Made by a program: the position numbers and the translations under genes. DNA of 64,000 bases from Pseudoalteromonas viridis (GTDB lineage Bacteria; Pseudomonadota; Gammaproteobacteria; Enterobacterales; Alteromonadaceae). How positions within the stretch are numbered: the first letter of the stretch is position 1; every line of letters starts with the position of its first letter. Shown one piece after another: positions 37,026 through 47,691 of the stretch. The notes beneath the pieces are model-generated. The model was not told the DNA's origin. It worked only from the letters and a program-made list of their open reading frames with translations, and did not search any database. The DNA lies in contig NZ_CP072425.1 in NCBI RefSeq assembly GCF_017742995.1, positions 2,108,001 through 2,172,000 of the forward strand, in the 5' to 3' direction.

Positions 37026-37134
37026 AACGCGATCACTGTTTTAGTTGATTATTCGCTCGCAATTATACGCTCAAAGCGCAAAAAAAGTATGTCAGATGCC
37101 ACTAATGACGGAATTTATGATCGGATACTGGCAG

Positions 37135-37752
37135 TTACCACTGATAGTAGTGCTGTGGCGTGATTATGCTTGGCAGGGGCACATCCCAGGCTTCGGTTGG
37201 CAGGGCTGCCACCTTTTGACAGTCATGGGCCAGACCTATCAGTTTAGGCTGTTGCCACTGTTCACGATAATAACGCGCCAGCGTGCGATCATAGTAGCCA
37301 CCGCCCATTCCAAGGCGGTTGCCCGCGTCGTCAAATGCGACAAGCGGGAGCAGTAGGTAATCTAACTGCGCCAGCGGGCAAATGTGGCTACAATTTAACT
37401 CTGGCTCTAAGATAGCATAGCGATTCTGCCTCATGGGTGAGTTTTTTTCATACTTCTGAAAGAGCAAAGTGACGCCACTGAAGGGGTGAATAACCGGTAA
37501 GTAAAGGTCCATACCTTTGGACCAAAGTGTTTGAATTAAAAGGTTAGTTCTGAGTTCACCATCGTTTTCCAGGTAGACCCCGATACGGGCGTTTTTGGGG
37601 AGTTTTACATGTTGAGTGAAATTAATAGTTAAATTATGTTCGGCCTCTTTTTGTTGCTCTTCTGTCAGGCCGTTACGCATTTTTCTAATACTCTTTCTAA
37701 TTTCTTTCCTTGATGTTGTGATTTTTTCATCTGAAAGTGAGTTTGTTTTCAT
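37135..37752 (-). CDS. fthC: 5-formyltetrahydrofolate cyclo-ligase
   Basis: 205 residues. The N-terminal RKEIRKSIRKMRNGL is followed by the C-terminal ATP/substrate motif LLPLVAFDDAGNRLGMGGGYYDRTLA. It converts 5-formyl-THF to 5,10-methenyl-THF with ATP. E. coli ygfA is preceded by ssrS (6S RNA) and zapA; here the upstream gene is instead a tail-anchored protein whose stop overlaps the fthC ATG (TAATG). Confidence 0.93.
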   Translation of the reverse strand: MKTNSLSDEKITTSRKEIRKSIRKMRNGLTEEQQKEAEHNLTINFTQHVKLPKNARIGVYLENDGELRTNLLIQTLWSKGMDLYLPVIHPFSGVTLLFQKYEKNSPMRQNRYAILEPELNCSHICPLAQLDYLLLPLVAFDDAGNRLGMGGGYYDRTLARYYREQWQQPKLIGLAHDCQKVAALPTEAWDVPLPSIITPQHYYQW

Positions 37753-38294
37753 TACACAGGCACCAATTCAGGAAAAGCAAGACTGATCCCTAAAACAACC
37801 AGTAGCAACACTAATAGAGACAGCAAGATGTACAGGAACTTTTTAGAGCGCTTGGGTGGCTCACTGTCGAGTTCCAGCTCGCTGAACAGCGACTCATCTT
37901 CCCATTCGTCTTCTTCATGTTGCTCATCTTTGACCTGTTTGCCGTCGATGCGTTGCTCCAGCTCATCCAGCTTTTCTTCAATGCGGATCAGGCTGCTGGT
38001 AATATAGTCGAGCGCATCGAAAACACGCTCGTTGGCCGCACTTTGTGCTGTGTCTGAGCCCGTACTGGGCTGAGATTGGGATTGCAGCTTACTTTGGATC
38101 CCATACACGGCCAGTAACTTAGCCTGTTTAAGGCACTTTTGTTTGTCTGCGGGGCCAAACAGGGATTTACCTGTGGTGAAGTCGGCTACCTTCTGTGCTG
38201 ACACTTTTAGTTTAGCTGCGAGTTGCTCTGTGGCTGCCTGGCTGTCAGTGCCTGGCTTGAAGCCGGAAAACACTACGCGAAATTGCTCGCTCAT
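37752..38294 (-). CDS. Tail-anchored protein of unknown function
   Basis: 180 residues. The N-terminal ~70 residues form a small folded domain (EQFRVVFSGFKPGTDSQAA ... VADFTTGKSLFGP) that I do not assign to a named family. An acidic, Gln/Glu-rich linker with a predicted helix (FDALDYITSSLIRIEEKLDELEQ, in part) follows at ~90-130. A single C-terminal membrane helix (FLYILLSLLVLLLVVLGISL) ends the chain, so the protein faces the cytoplasm. It is translationally coupled to fthC (TAATG), which is its best functional clue. Confidence 0.82.
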   Translation of the reverse strand: MSEQFRVVFSGFKPGTDSQAATEQLAAKLKVSAQKVADFTTGKSLFGPADKQKCLKQAKLLAVYGIQSKLQSQSQPSTGSDTAQSAANERVFDALDYITSSLIRIEEKLDELEQRIDGKQVKDEQHEEDEWEDESLFSELELDSEPPKRSKKFLYILLSLLVLLLVVLGISLAFPELVPV

Positions 38295-38516
38295 GAGGTT
38301 CCCTCAATATCGTTACTTCGGGTCCATTATTCATGCCAATTCCCGGCGACTTGTTGTTAACTTATTGCTGGGCAAGCGGAATAAAAAACATGGACATCGT
38401 CAATTGTTGTTTTGAGTATACCTAACTTTTCACAACAGTGTATGAAGTTATCTTATTGGCGTGACACTGGGAGCAAGGGCGCCTGGTACGGCGCCGTAAT
38501 AAAGTGGTGTGGCAGA

Positions 38517-40043
38517 TCAGTATTTTGCGGATTGATTATATTTCAGTGAGTCGTTGATGAACTCGCGCAAGTCCTGGTTGGCCTGAGTAAGATCCGGACG
38601 GCGCAGATACATCATGTGACCCGAGCGATAACCTTTAAAGCGCAATCTGTGCTGCATTTTCCCGCTGGGGTCGAGGTGCCAGAGGTTGTATTTACCATCA
38701 AAATAATTGGTGGCACCATCATAATAACCCGACTGCACCATCACATTCAGATAGGGGTTTTTTGCCATGGACAGGCGCAACTGCTCACCCACCTCGTTGT
38801 CGCGGCGATCCCAGGGGTGCACATCACCAAACATATTATATTTGATGTCCGTTTTATAATTCAGCTCATGGCGGAAGTAGTGATTGATTGCGGGTGTAAA
38901 GGCATGTAACCAGGCGTCCAGTTCCGGCCAATAGTCAGGGCCTTCACCCGCATCGCGTTTATCAATACCCAGGTAACGGGAATCAAGGCGACCGACCGTA
39001 TAGCCGCGCTCGCGCAGCAGTTCTTTCCAGAAAGCACGGTTGGGGATGTCGAGGTTATTTTGTAGTACGAATTGCTGTGACAGGCCACTGAAATACGCGA
39101 CTTGTTTTGCCACTTCCTGGCGTGTCTGCTCGCTCAACATGGCCCCTTTAGCTAACGCAGGCAGGTAATGATCTAAGGTATAAGCTTCCACCTGCTCAAG
39201 TACGTTGAGCAGATCTTGGTTTTGCAAGGCCTCTGGCAGCGCCTTGTGATACCAAGCGGTTGCAGCAAAATACGGCAGCCGGTTGGCGCTTTTTACAGGC
39301 CCTTGACGTTGAATGCCAATATCCGTCGGAGACACCAGCACCACACCGTTAAGGAACAGCCACTGCTTATTCTGTAGTTCATGGGCTAAGCCGGAAACGC
39401 GGGTTGTGCCGTAGCTTTCACCGATTAAAAACTTCGGAGACAGTGCACGGCCATGGCGGTTAATGAAGGTATTCAGCCACCCGGCCAGATACTCAATATC
39501 GGCATTTACACCAAAAAAGCGCTTTTGCAAAGTTTGCTTGTCGGCCATTGTTCCGTCTTGTTCGGGCAGTACGCGTGAATAGCCAGTATTGACCGGGTTC
39601 ACAAACAGAATATCGGCGACATCCAGCACCGAATCCGGGTTGTCTTTCAGCCCATAGGGCTGCATTGGGTAGCCTTCATCATCGATTTTTAGCACCCGTG
39701 GGCCGGTGTAAGCAATGTGCATCCAAACCGAGGCTGATCCCGGCCCACCATTAAATGAGATCAGCAGCGGGCGGGTGGCGGGGTCTTTCACTTTGCTCTT
39801 TTTATAGTAGGTGTAGTGCAGAGTCGCTATCGGGTGACCGTCTTTATTCCACACAGGCTGAGTGCCTGTGGCTGCGGTATAGGAGAAGCGCTCTCCGTTA
39901 AAGGTCCCTTTATGTTCGGTGATGACCTGTGTATCAATTTGCTGAGTTAACTGGCCCTGGGTATCGGCTTGTGCCAACGCCTTGTAAGGGAGTGTGGTGA
40001 GTAAAGTCGCGCAAAGAGCGAACAGTAATGGCTTCAACAACAT
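38517..40043 (-). CDS. S10 family serine carboxypeptidase-like protein
   Basis: 508 residues with a Sec signal peptide (LKPLLFALCATLLTTLPYKALA). The alpha/beta-hydrolase fold has ISFNGGPGSASVWMH (oxyanion hole), FLIGESYGTTRVSGL (catalytic Ser), a Asp in the VQSGYYDGATNYFDG region and the catalytic His in GYRSGHMMYL. It is a secreted or periplasmic peptidase probably acting on C-termini of peptides, as in other marine proteolytic bacteria. ATG 40043 directly precedes the signal peptide; the frame runs on to 40088 but that prefix is not signal-like. Confidence 0.9.
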   Translation of the reverse strand: MLLKPLLFALCATLLTTLPYKALAQADTQGQLTQQIDTQVITEHKGTFNGERFSYTAATGTQPVWNKDGHPIATLHYTYYKKSKVKDPATRPLLISFNGGPGSASVWMHIAYTGPRVLKIDDEGYPMQPYGLKDNPDSVLDVADILFVNPVNTGYSRVLPEQDGTMADKQTLQKRFFGVNADIEYLAGWLNTFINRHGRALSPKFLIGESYGTTRVSGLAHELQNKQWLFLNGVVLVSPTDIGIQRQGPVKSANRLPYFAATAWYHKALPEALQNQDLLNVLEQVEAYTLDHYLPALAKGAMLSEQTRQEVAKQVAYFSGLSQQFVLQNNLDIPNRAFWKELLRERGYTVGRLDSRYLGIDKRDAGEGPDYWPELDAWLHAFTPAINHYFRHELNYKTDIKYNMFGDVHPWDRRDNEVGEQLRLSMAKNPYLNVMVQSGYYDGATNYFDGKYNLWHLDPSGKMQHRLRFKGYRSGHMMYLRRPDLTQANQDLREFINDSLKYNQSAKY

Positions 40044-40377
40044 GTTTTTTAATTCTTGGTGAAATGAATTGGCACATTTAAGACCCATCCTGCGCAGAAT
40101 TCAAAGAACTTGAGACTAATAGCCAAAAAATAAGCTACCCGAGCTGGGTGTTAATACTTGTGTCTAAATGGTTTGTTTTTTGTGTCTGATTTAGCTGGAG
40201 TAAACGGTGGTTTAGCATTAATCCGTTGCCACCTGTTTACAAATTAATTGAAGGGTGAGTTTTTTTTGTCACAGAAATCGCGTATATTTAATCCTTATGT
40301 CCGTAGTATGAAAGTATTTAGCGCTGTTAAATTCTTGTATCTCTTCCCTTTTCTCGTAGTTTTAGTAGAGCATCGTA
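40044..40377. other. Divergent intergenic region between the S10 peptidase and the REC-REC-GGDEF gene
   Basis: A 334-base AT-rich stretch without a gene. It presumably holds both promoters. A TTGTCA at ~40266 could be a -35 for the rightward gene, but no -10 fits well. No repeat or strong hairpin is seen. Confidence 0.5.
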
Positions 40378-41613
40378 ATGCAAAGAGTATTAATCGTCGA
40401 AGACAGTAAGGTGGTGCAACAGATCCTTCGCCACCTTGCGTCACAACACCTGGATGTGGAAATCGATTTTGCCTGGTCACTGAAAGAAACCCAGGCATTA
40501 CTCGAGAGCCAACATTACACCCTGGCACTGGTGGACCTGACCTTACCAGACGCCTCTGATGGCGAGGTGGTGCAGCTCACTTTGAGCCGCAATGTGCCCA
40601 CTGTGGTGCTGACATCCAAAATTGATGAATACAGCCGTCAGCAGATGCTTGAGATGGGGGTTGTCGATTATGTGATTAAGGACAACCGCGACTCCTATTT
40701 ATATGCCATCAAGCTGGTATCGCGTTTACTGCGCAACGAAGGGTGTCAGGCGTTGATCGCCGATGATTCGATGATCAGCCGGGCAGTGATGCGCCAGATG
40801 TTAGAAAAGCAGTTGTTTACTGTGTTTGAAGCGCAAGATGGCGAGCAGGCGTTAAACATGCTGAACGCTAAGCCCGAGATCAAACTCTTGCTGACGGATT
40901 ATGCCATGCCTACGATGGACGGCTTTGAGCTGGTAAAAGCGGTGCGTAACAGTCGCGGGCGCGATGATCTGGCAATCATTGGCTTGTCCGGTGCCGGAAG
41001 TCACGGTCTGTCTGCCAAGTTCATCAAGTACGGTGCGAATGACTTTCTGACGAAACCCTTTATGAATGAAGAGTTCCATTGTCGGGTGATGCAAACTATG
41101 GATCAGTTAAACCTGATAGCCGACATTAAAGAGTATGCGCATCGGGATTTTCTGACCGGCCTCTACAATCGTCGCTATTTTTGCCAGCACATGGATAAGG
41201 TTTTAAAAAATAAGCCAGACCAGTTTACACTGGCTTTGCTGGACCTGGACCACTTCAAAGCAATAAACGATCAGTATGGTCACCTTGGCGGTGATAAAGT
41301 CTTGTCTCAGGCCGCTGAATTGCTGAGTAGTTCATTCAATCACTGCTTAGTTGCCCGGGTGGGCGGGGAAGAGTTTGCAGTACTGATGCCGGGTAATGAT
41401 TTAAGCGTGGCCAAAGACAGTTGTCAGGATTTCAAAGAGCGCTTTGCCAATACCCAATTTATGATCCAGGACCAGGCGCTGCACTGCACCCTCAGCGTCG
41501 GCATTGCCCGATGCGATAAAGCCACCCTCAGTGACGTTATGCGCGCCGCAGACAATGCGCTTTACCAGGCGAAAGAAGCGCAGCGCAATTGTGTTATGGT
41601 GAGCGAAAGCTAA
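40378..41613 (+). CDS. Response regulator with two receiver domains and GGDEF (diguanylate cyclase)
   Basis: 411 residues. REC1 (~1-120) has VLIVEDSKVV, phosphoacceptor in LALVDLTLPD and DYVIKDN. REC2 (~123-245) has ALIADDSMISR, LLTDYAMPTMDGFEL and NDFLTKPF. A GGDEF domain (~250-411) follows, with DFLTGLYNRRYF, DLDHFKAINDQYGH and the active-site GGEEFAVL. The layout resembles PleD. It likely makes c-di-GMP on phosphorylation; no kinase is adjacent. GGDEF residues are intact, so activity is expected. Confidence 0.94.
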   Translation: MQRVLIVEDSKVVQQILRHLASQHLDVEIDFAWSLKETQALLESQHYTLALVDLTLPDASDGEVVQLTLSRNVPTVVLTSKIDEYSRQQMLEMGVVDYVIKDNRDSYLYAIKLVSRLLRNEGCQALIADDSMISRAVMRQMLEKQLFTVFEAQDGEQALNMLNAKPEIKLLLTDYAMPTMDGFELVKAVRNSRGRDDLAIIGLSGAGSHGLSAKFIKYGANDFLTKPFMNEEFHCRVMQTMDQLNLIADIKEYAHRDFLTGLYNRRYFCQHMDKVLKNKPDQFTLALLDLDHFKAINDQYGHLGGDKVLSQAAELLSSSFNHCLVARVGGEEFAVLMPGNDLSVAKDSCQDFKERFANTQFMIQDQALHCTLSVGIARCDKATLSDVMRAADNALYQAKEAQRNCVMVSES

Positions 41614-41666
41614 ACGGCCAAGTGCCAAACATCACTTTGCACCATTTCAAGTCAGACAAAACATAA

Positions 41667-41685
41667 GCGCACCAGTACGGTGCGT
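41667..41685. promoter_or_regulatory. NtrC-like dyad that can also act as a terminator
   Basis: The core GCACCAGTACGGTGC (41669-41683) has the GCACC-N5-GGTGC form of NtrC sites. A TGCACCA half site lies at 41638-41644. The dyad is followed by TTTGTTGTTT, so it may also end transcription of the upstream GGDEF gene. It is about 100 bases before the expected glnK transcription start. Confidence 0.6.
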
Positions 41686-41719
41686 TTGTTGTTTCTGTAA
41701 CCCCCTACAAATACGCTAA

Positions 41720-42145
<426 letters not shown>

Positions 42146-42156
42146 GGGGCGATACA

Positions 42157-43386
42157 ATGGAAAACACGGTAATAGAACTACAATTCTCTTTGAACACCTT
42201 TTACTTTCTGGTCTCCGGCATTCTGGTGATGTGGATGGCTGCGGGGTTTGCCATGCTCGAAGCCGGGCTGGTGCGCTCCAAAAACACCACCGAGATCCTC
42301 ACTAAAAACGTCGCCCTGTATGCCATAGCTTGTACCATGTTTTTACTGGTCGGTTACAACATCATGTATGTGGATAATGTTGAAGGCGGCGTAGTCCCTA
42401 ACTTTGGCGCGTTGATTGGCAGTGCAGCCGCAGATGCCGACCATGCACTGGAATCAGATTTCTTCTTTCAGGTGGTGTTCGTGGCAACCGCCATGTCGAT
42501 TGTATCCGGTGCGGTGGCTGAACGTATGAAGCTGTGGGCCTTTTTGCTGTTTACTGTGGTGCTGACCGGGTTGATCTATCCAATCGAAGGGTACTGGACC
42601 TGGGGCGCCGGATTCTTATCTGAGATGGGCTTTGTTGATTTTGCAGGGTCTGCGATTGTGCACGGGGCAGGTGCAGCAGCGGCACTGGCAGGTGTTTTGT
42701 TGCTTGGTGCGCGTAAGGGTAAATATGGTAAAAACGGTGAAATCTACCCGATCCCCGGCTCAAACTTACCCCTGGCCACACTAGGTACCTTTATTTTATG
42801 GATGGGGTGGTTTGGTTTTAATGGCGGCTCGCAGCTGTTTTTGGCAGATAAAAGCAACGCCATTGCCGTCAGCCAGATCATGGTGAATACCAATGCGGCC
42901 GCGGCTGCCGGTGCCATTGCTGCGCTGGTGGTGTGCAAGTTGATGTGGAAAAAAGCCGACCTGACTATGATCCTCAATGGTGCATTGGCAGGCCTGGTCA
43001 CCATTACCGCCGAGCCGGCATCGCCGACGCCTGTACTGGCCTGTATTTTGGGCATGCTGGGCGGCTCTTTAGTGGTATTCAGTATCGTTGCGCTTGATAA
43101 GCTGCGCATTGATGACCCTGTGGGCGCCATTTCAGTGCACGGTGTATGCGGTGCGCTGGGGATTATGATGGTGCCTTTCTCCAACAGCGATGCCAGCTTT
43201 ATGACGCAGGCCATTGGCCTTGTGACTATACTGGGCTTTGTATTTATCGCTTCTTACATTGTCTGGGGGATCATTAAAACCATGATGGGGATCCGGGTTG
43301 GTGAAGAAGAAGAGCTCAGTGGCATGGATCAACATGACTGCGGTATCGATGCCTACCCGGAGTTTGTGACCATTCGCAATAAGTAA
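42157..43386 (+). CDS. amtB: Ammonium transporter
   Basis: 409 residues with about 11 membrane helices, a trimeric inner-membrane ammonium channel. Motifs are FAMLEAGLVRSKN, DFAGSAIVHGAGAAAALAG (first pore His), WFGFNGGS and ISVHGVCGALG (second pore His). The C-terminal tail binds GlnK. Same operon as glnK. A symmetric terminator follows the stop. Confidence 0.97.
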   Translation: MENTVIELQFSLNTFYFLVSGILVMWMAAGFAMLEAGLVRSKNTTEILTKNVALYAIACTMFLLVGYNIMYVDNVEGGVVPNFGALIGSAAADADHALESDFFFQVVFVATAMSIVSGAVAERMKLWAFLLFTVVLTGLIYPIEGYWTWGAGFLSEMGFVDFAGSAIVHGAGAAAALAGVLLLGARKGKYGKNGEIYPIPGSNLPLATLGTFILWMGWFGFNGGSQLFLADKSNAIAVSQIMVNTNAAAAAGAIAALVVCKLMWKKADLTMILNGALAGLVTITAEPASPTPVLACILGMLGGSLVVFSIVALDKLRIDDPVGAISVHGVCGALGIMMVPFSNSDASFMTQAIGLVTILGFVFIASYIVWGIIKTMMGIRVGEEEELSGMDQHDCGIDAYPEFVTIRNK

Positions 43387-43395
43387 ATAAGAAAT

Positions 43396-43429
43396 AACCA
43401 AAAAGCGTGGCTCATCGCGCTTTTTGGTT
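43396..43429 (+). terminator. Intrinsic terminator of glnK-amtB
   Basis: AACCAAAAAGCG ... CGCTTTTTGGTT, a 12-bp stem with ten-base loop; the T run is part of the 3' arm. Confidence 0.88.
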
Positions 43430-43492
43430 TAAGCGACCGTTAATCTGAGATAATCTAGCATCTATTCACTCTCAGTAAGCATTTCATGGTCG

Positions 43493-45835
43493 ATGGCAGA
43501 CAATAAAAAAGCACCAGGCAAACCGCGCAAGTCCACTCGTAAAACTCCAGCCAAATCTGGCAAAAAACGCACTCCTTCTTCTGCGACTTCGTTTCGCCAG
43601 CGCTTGCGCGCTTTTCGCAGTCGAATGCTGAGCTCCTTGTGGTCATTATGCTGGAAGCTCAGTCTTGCCATGGTGTTTGCGGTTAGCGGTTATGTGGTTT
43701 ATCTGGACGCGAAAGTCAGCCGCCAGTTTGAAGGCAACAAGTGGCAGTTACCTGTACAGGTGTATGCCCGGGCCATGTCATTTTATCCGGATCAATATCT
43801 GGCTGAGCAGGAGGTGATCTGGGAGCTGGAACGACTCAATTACTCCCGGGTTAACCGCATCAAGCATACCGGCCAGTTCGTGGTTCAGGGCCGTACTATC
43901 ACCGTTTACCGGCGGACTTTTGAATTTTATGACGGGGTTGAACAGGCGCGTATTTTTACCCTCAATTTTGCCGGTAAGAAGCTGGCCAGCATCGTCAATG
44001 AGCAGGGGCGGCGCATTGAAGCTGCCCGGCTGGAACCGGTGCAAATAGCCCGAATAGGTAATGAAAGTCGCCAGGACCGCGAATTTGTGCCGCTGGATAA
44101 AATACCGGGGATCCTCAAAGACACTTTGCTGGTGGTTGAAGACAGGGCCTTCTACGAACACCACGGGGTGTCGGTCTGGTCCATTATGCGTGCCTTGTAT
44201 CACAATATTCGTGCCGGGCGCACAGTACAGGGCGGCAGTACCCTGACTCAGCAGTTGGCCAAAAACTTCTATCTGACCCGGGAGCGTTCACTGGTACGCA
44301 AAATCAACGAAGCCTTTATCGCTCTGATCCTGGATTTTCGCTACAGTAAGGACGAGATCCTTGAGGCTTATCTTAACGAGGTCTATCTCGGTCAGGCCTA
44401 CAATCAGGGCGTGCATGGCATGGGGCTGGCGGCCGAATTTTACTTTGCAAAACCCGTAGATGAACTGGAATTTGACCAGATAGCCATGTTAGTGGCCATG
44501 GTGAAAGGTCCGTCTTACTACAACCCCCGCCGCTATCCGGAGCGGACCATGGAGCGGCGCGATCTGGTATTGCGGCTGATGGCCGAAAATGGCCTGATCA
44601 CCACAGGTGAATACCGTCAGGCACTGGAGCGGCCCATTGATATTCAACCGTTAAAAGAAAGCCTGATGCAGACCTACCCGGGGTATCTGGAGCTGGTGAA
44701 CCGTGAGCTGCAACGTCTACTGCCTGATGAAAATGTCGTCAATGCCGGGATCCGTGTTTTCACCTATTTTGATTTACAAAAGCAGTCTGCCATGGAAGAG
44801 GCTGTGAGTGAGGGCTTACCTTACCTGGAGCGACGCTTTTCAACCGCCCAGCTCGAAGTCGGGATGATCTCCGTGAACACCGAAAAAAGTGGTGTCTCTG
44901 CCTTGGTCGCCGGGCGTCAGATGCGCTACTCCGGGTTTAACCGGGTACTGGATACACGTCGTAATGTTGGCTCTTTGGTTAAACCGGCAATTTACCTGTC
45001 GGCACTGGAGCAGCCAGCTTACAATCTGGGCACCTTGCTGGAAGATGCACCGTTACAGGTGACCAATGCGGCAGGGAAGACCTGGCAGCCGGAAAACTTT
45101 GATCATACCTTCCGGGGCTCGGTGCCTTTGTATCGTGCATTTAGTGAGAGTATTAATATTCCGGCCGTTAATCTCGGTCTGGATGTCGGCGTAGATACGG
45201 TTGCCCGTACCATGGCGCAGCTGGGGGTCGACAGTGATATTCCTTTGTATCCTTCTATGTTGCTCGGGGCCGTTGAGTTATCGAGTTTTGATGTAGCGCA
45301 GATGTACACTACGCTGGCTGCCAATGGTCGCTATGCGCCCCTAACAAGTATCTCGGCTATTACCAATACCACAGGCAAACGTCTGTATCAGCATCGCGTT
45401 GCCAAACAGTCCCGATTCTCTCAAGAAGCCATGTATATGACGCGCTACGGGCTCAAGCGGGTGACCAAGAGCGGCACGGCAAAACGCCTGAATCGCCATT
45501 TTCCTTCCATTCAGCTGGCGGGTAAAACGGGCACCAGTAATGAGCTAAGAGACAGCTGGTTTGCCGGTTTTGATCACAATACCGTGACGGTCACCTGGGT
45601 TGGTCGTGACGATAACAAGCCAGCCAAGCTGACGGGCGGGCGGGGAGCACTGGAGCTGTATATTCGCTACTTAAAACCGCTCAACCCGCAGGCCATTGCC
45701 GATCAGCGCCCGGCAGGTGTGCGCTGGGCATTCGTCAATGAACAAACGGGTGAGCAGGCCGCGCCTCATTGCGGACCAACCATTCAGCTGCCTATCCGCA
45801 TTGAAGAGTTCAATCCCCGGCCTGGTTGTGGTTAG
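43493..45835 (+). CDS. mrcB: Penicillin-binding protein 1B (bifunctional peptidoglycan synthase)
   Basis: 780 residues. A short basic cytoplasmic tail and one membrane helix (~50-72) are followed by a UB2H-like domain. The GT51 transglycosylase (~190-370) has EDRAFYEHHG and GGSTLTQQLAKNF. The transpeptidase (~440-745) has the SxxK motif GSLVKPAIYL, SxN in SESINIP and KTGTSNELRDSW. It polymerises and cross-links lipid II in the periplasm. The lipoprotein activator LpoB is not in the window. Confidence 0.95.
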   Translation: MADNKKAPGKPRKSTRKTPAKSGKKRTPSSATSFRQRLRAFRSRMLSSLWSLCWKLSLAMVFAVSGYVVYLDAKVSRQFEGNKWQLPVQVYARAMSFYPDQYLAEQEVIWELERLNYSRVNRIKHTGQFVVQGRTITVYRRTFEFYDGVEQARIFTLNFAGKKLASIVNEQGRRIEAARLEPVQIARIGNESRQDREFVPLDKIPGILKDTLLVVEDRAFYEHHGVSVWSIMRALYHNIRAGRTVQGGSTLTQQLAKNFYLTRERSLVRKINEAFIALILDFRYSKDEILEAYLNEVYLGQAYNQGVHGMGLAAEFYFAKPVDELEFDQIAMLVAMVKGPSYYNPRRYPERTMERRDLVLRLMAENGLITTGEYRQALERPIDIQPLKESLMQTYPGYLELVNRELQRLLPDENVVNAGIRVFTYFDLQKQSAMEEAVSEGLPYLERRFSTAQLEVGMISVNTEKSGVSALVAGRQMRYSGFNRVLDTRRNVGSLVKPAIYLSALEQPAYNLGTLLEDAPLQVTNAAGKTWQPENFDHTFRGSVPLYRAFSESINIPAVNLGLDVGVDTVARTMAQLGVDSDIPLYPSMLLGAVELSSFDVAQMYTTLAANGRYAPLTSISAITNTTGKRLYQHRVAKQSRFSQEAMYMTRYGLKRVTKSGTAKRLNRHFPSIQLAGKTGTSNELRDSWFAGFDHNTVTVTWVGRDDNKPAKLTGGRGALELYIRYLKPLNPQAIADQRPAGVRWAFVNEQTGEQAAPHCGPTIQLPIRIEEFNPRPGCG

Positions 45836-45852
45836 TCTGCACGCCGAGCCGC

Positions 45853-47691
45853 TTAGGTTTTGAATTTGGCGATCAGTTGATTTAACGTCGCAGCCATATT
45901 GCTGAGCTTTTGCGCATCGCCGCGGGTGGCTTCGGCGGAGCTCAGGGTGTGGTCAGCCAGATGGCTTATCTCACTGGACTCTGCCAGCGCCTGCTGAGTG
46001 GCAACCGCCTGGCGTTGCACCTGATCGCTGATCACATGGCCCTGCTGGTCAATGTCGGCCATGCTCTGCTCTGCGGCGCTGAGTACCTGATTGGTCTCGT
46101 TGGCCGCACTGACACCTTGTTCCATTTTTTCTACGCTGCTGAGCATTTTCTTTTGGGTGTCGTTTGATGCCTGTTGTAATGAGTGAATAATTGAATGGAT
46201 CTCTTCGGTCTGTTGCTGGGTTCTTTGCGCCAGGGTGCGTACTTCATCCGCCACCACGGCAAAACCGCGGCCCTGCTCACCGGCGCGCGCCGCTTCAATG
46301 GCTGCATTGAGTGCCAGTAAGTTGGTTTGTTCGGCGATTTCGCTGATCCCCAGGCTCACTTTACTGATGTTCTGGCTGTCTTGTGCCAGCTTATCCAGTG
46401 CAATGCGGCTCTCTTCAAACTCTCGCTGCAGCACCGTCATATGTTCTGCCAGTCGGGTGGTATTCTCACTGCCTTGCTTAACTTGCTGCGCCGCCGTTGC
46501 CGCCAGCTCGGTGGCATGATGGGCCGAAGTTTCAACAGCATCTGCGGCATTGGCCATTTCACTGAGTGCCTGATGCACGGTTTGGATCTTCGCCTGCTGC
46601 TGCGCGACATCTTCCCGGGTGTCCTGGCTTATCTGGCGCAGTTTATCCGTAGCCCCATGCAAGTCGGTCGAGGTGGTTCTGACATTACCCAGCAAATGCA
46701 CAAAGGCATCCAGCACCGCATTGTACTGGCGCAGGATCTCGCTCAGTTCATCTTTACCGCGAGGTTGCGCCCGTGTGCTCAGATCGCCAGATGAAGCACG
46801 CTGAGCGGAGGTTGAAAACTCGGCAATGGTATCCACCACCGCAAAGTAAAAGCCCAGCATTAAATAGAGCGCCAGCAACAGGCTCAGTACTGATGCCAGC
46901 GCCACCAGGTTTCGGATCCAACGCTCCTGCGTCAGTTTGTCATCAAGCAGGGCTTTTAAAGTGGGGGTGGCGGTGTTGATGAGGGCGGTGAGCTGAGTCA
47001 GCACGTTTCGATGCTGGGTGTTAAATGCACTGCTGGTCAGTTCAATGTCATCCGGCTCCAGCAGCTTGTCTTTAATGGTGCGATGATAGTTATCGAGCGC
47101 ACGGTTTAGTGCGGTGATTTTGTCCTGAAGGCGTTTATTGACGTGTTTATTGTTGGCCGTAGCTACTTCCAGCTTATTGTTGAGCTGGGTTTTTACCACA
47201 GGTAACACTTTGTTCAGGTTTGATAGGGCGATAAAAGAGTCGGGGGTAAAGCGGCCGCTACTGATGATCTCCTGCGCCTGCACGGCAATATTATTCACCT
47301 GGGTGATCACATTGGGCATGGATTCGACCAGTGAGCGGTTTAGGTAAGAGCGGCTCAGATCATTGTCGATTGCCAGTTTAGAGGTAATGGATAAATGCTC
47401 TAACTCGTCACCTGGTTTGAGCCCTTTGGCAAATGGGCTGCGCGCCAGTACCTGGGCGTTACGCTTCGCCTGCTGGTTCAACAGGTTTTCTAAAATGGGT
47501 GGGTAATATTGCAGGCCGGCACGCTGCTGCTGACTGACCTGAATTGACTGGGTCAGGGTCGAGTTGAGAAAAAATAAACTCAGACTGAGTGGTAGCAGAA
47601 GAATACCAAATACCAGGCTGATTTTGGTTTTGTATTTTAACTGTGCCATAAAAGCAATGGCGGGGCTGGCAGCTGATCTGAGTCCTGTCAT
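45853..47691 (-). CDS. Methyl-accepting chemotaxis protein
   Basis: 612 residues. One N-terminal membrane helix ([18 protein letters not shown]), a ~240-residue periplasmic sensor region made of helices (four-helix-bundle type), and a second membrane helix (~270-290, [20 protein letters not shown]) are visible. HAMP (~295-350) and a signalling domain follow, with the conserved hairpin tip [38 protein letters not shown]. It feeds CheA/CheW. Ligand unknown. The start may be ATG 47691 or 47649; neither has a clear ribosome site. Confidence 0.93.
   Translation of the reverse strand: MTGLRSAASPAIAFMAQLKYKTKISLVFGILLLPLSLSLFFLNSTLTQSIQVSQQQRAGLQYYPPILENLLNQQAKRNAQVLARSPFAKGLKPGDELEHLSITSKLAIDNDLSRSYLNRSLVESMPNVITQVNNIAVQAQEIISSGRFTPDSFIALSNLNKVLPVVKTQLNNKLEVATANNKHVNKRLQDKITALNRALDNYHRTIKDKLLEPDDIELTSSAFNTQHRNVLTQLTALINTATPTLKALLDDKLTQERWIRNLVALASVLSLLLALYLMLGFYFAVVDTIAEFSTSAQRASSGDLSTRAQPRGKDELSEILRQYNAVLDAFVHLLGNVRTTSTDLHGATDKLRQISQDTREDVAQQQAKIQTVHQALSEMANAADAVETSAHHATELAATAAQQVKQGSENTTRLAEHMTVLQREFEESRIALDKLAQDSQNISKVSLGISEIAEQTNLLALNAAIEAARAGEQGRGFAVVADEVRTLAQRTQQQTEEIHSIIHSLQQASNDTQKKMLSSVEKMEQGVSAANETNQVLSAAEQSMADIDQQGHVISDQVQRQAVATQQALAESSEISHLADHTLSSAEATRGDAQKLSNMAATLNQLIAKFKT

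Noticed and set aside
38295..38516. Possible 6S RNA (ssrS) upstream of the fthC operon
   Set aside because: The position would fit but I find neither the conserved 6S central bubble sequences nor long complementary ends. It is safer to call it ordinary intergenic DNA.
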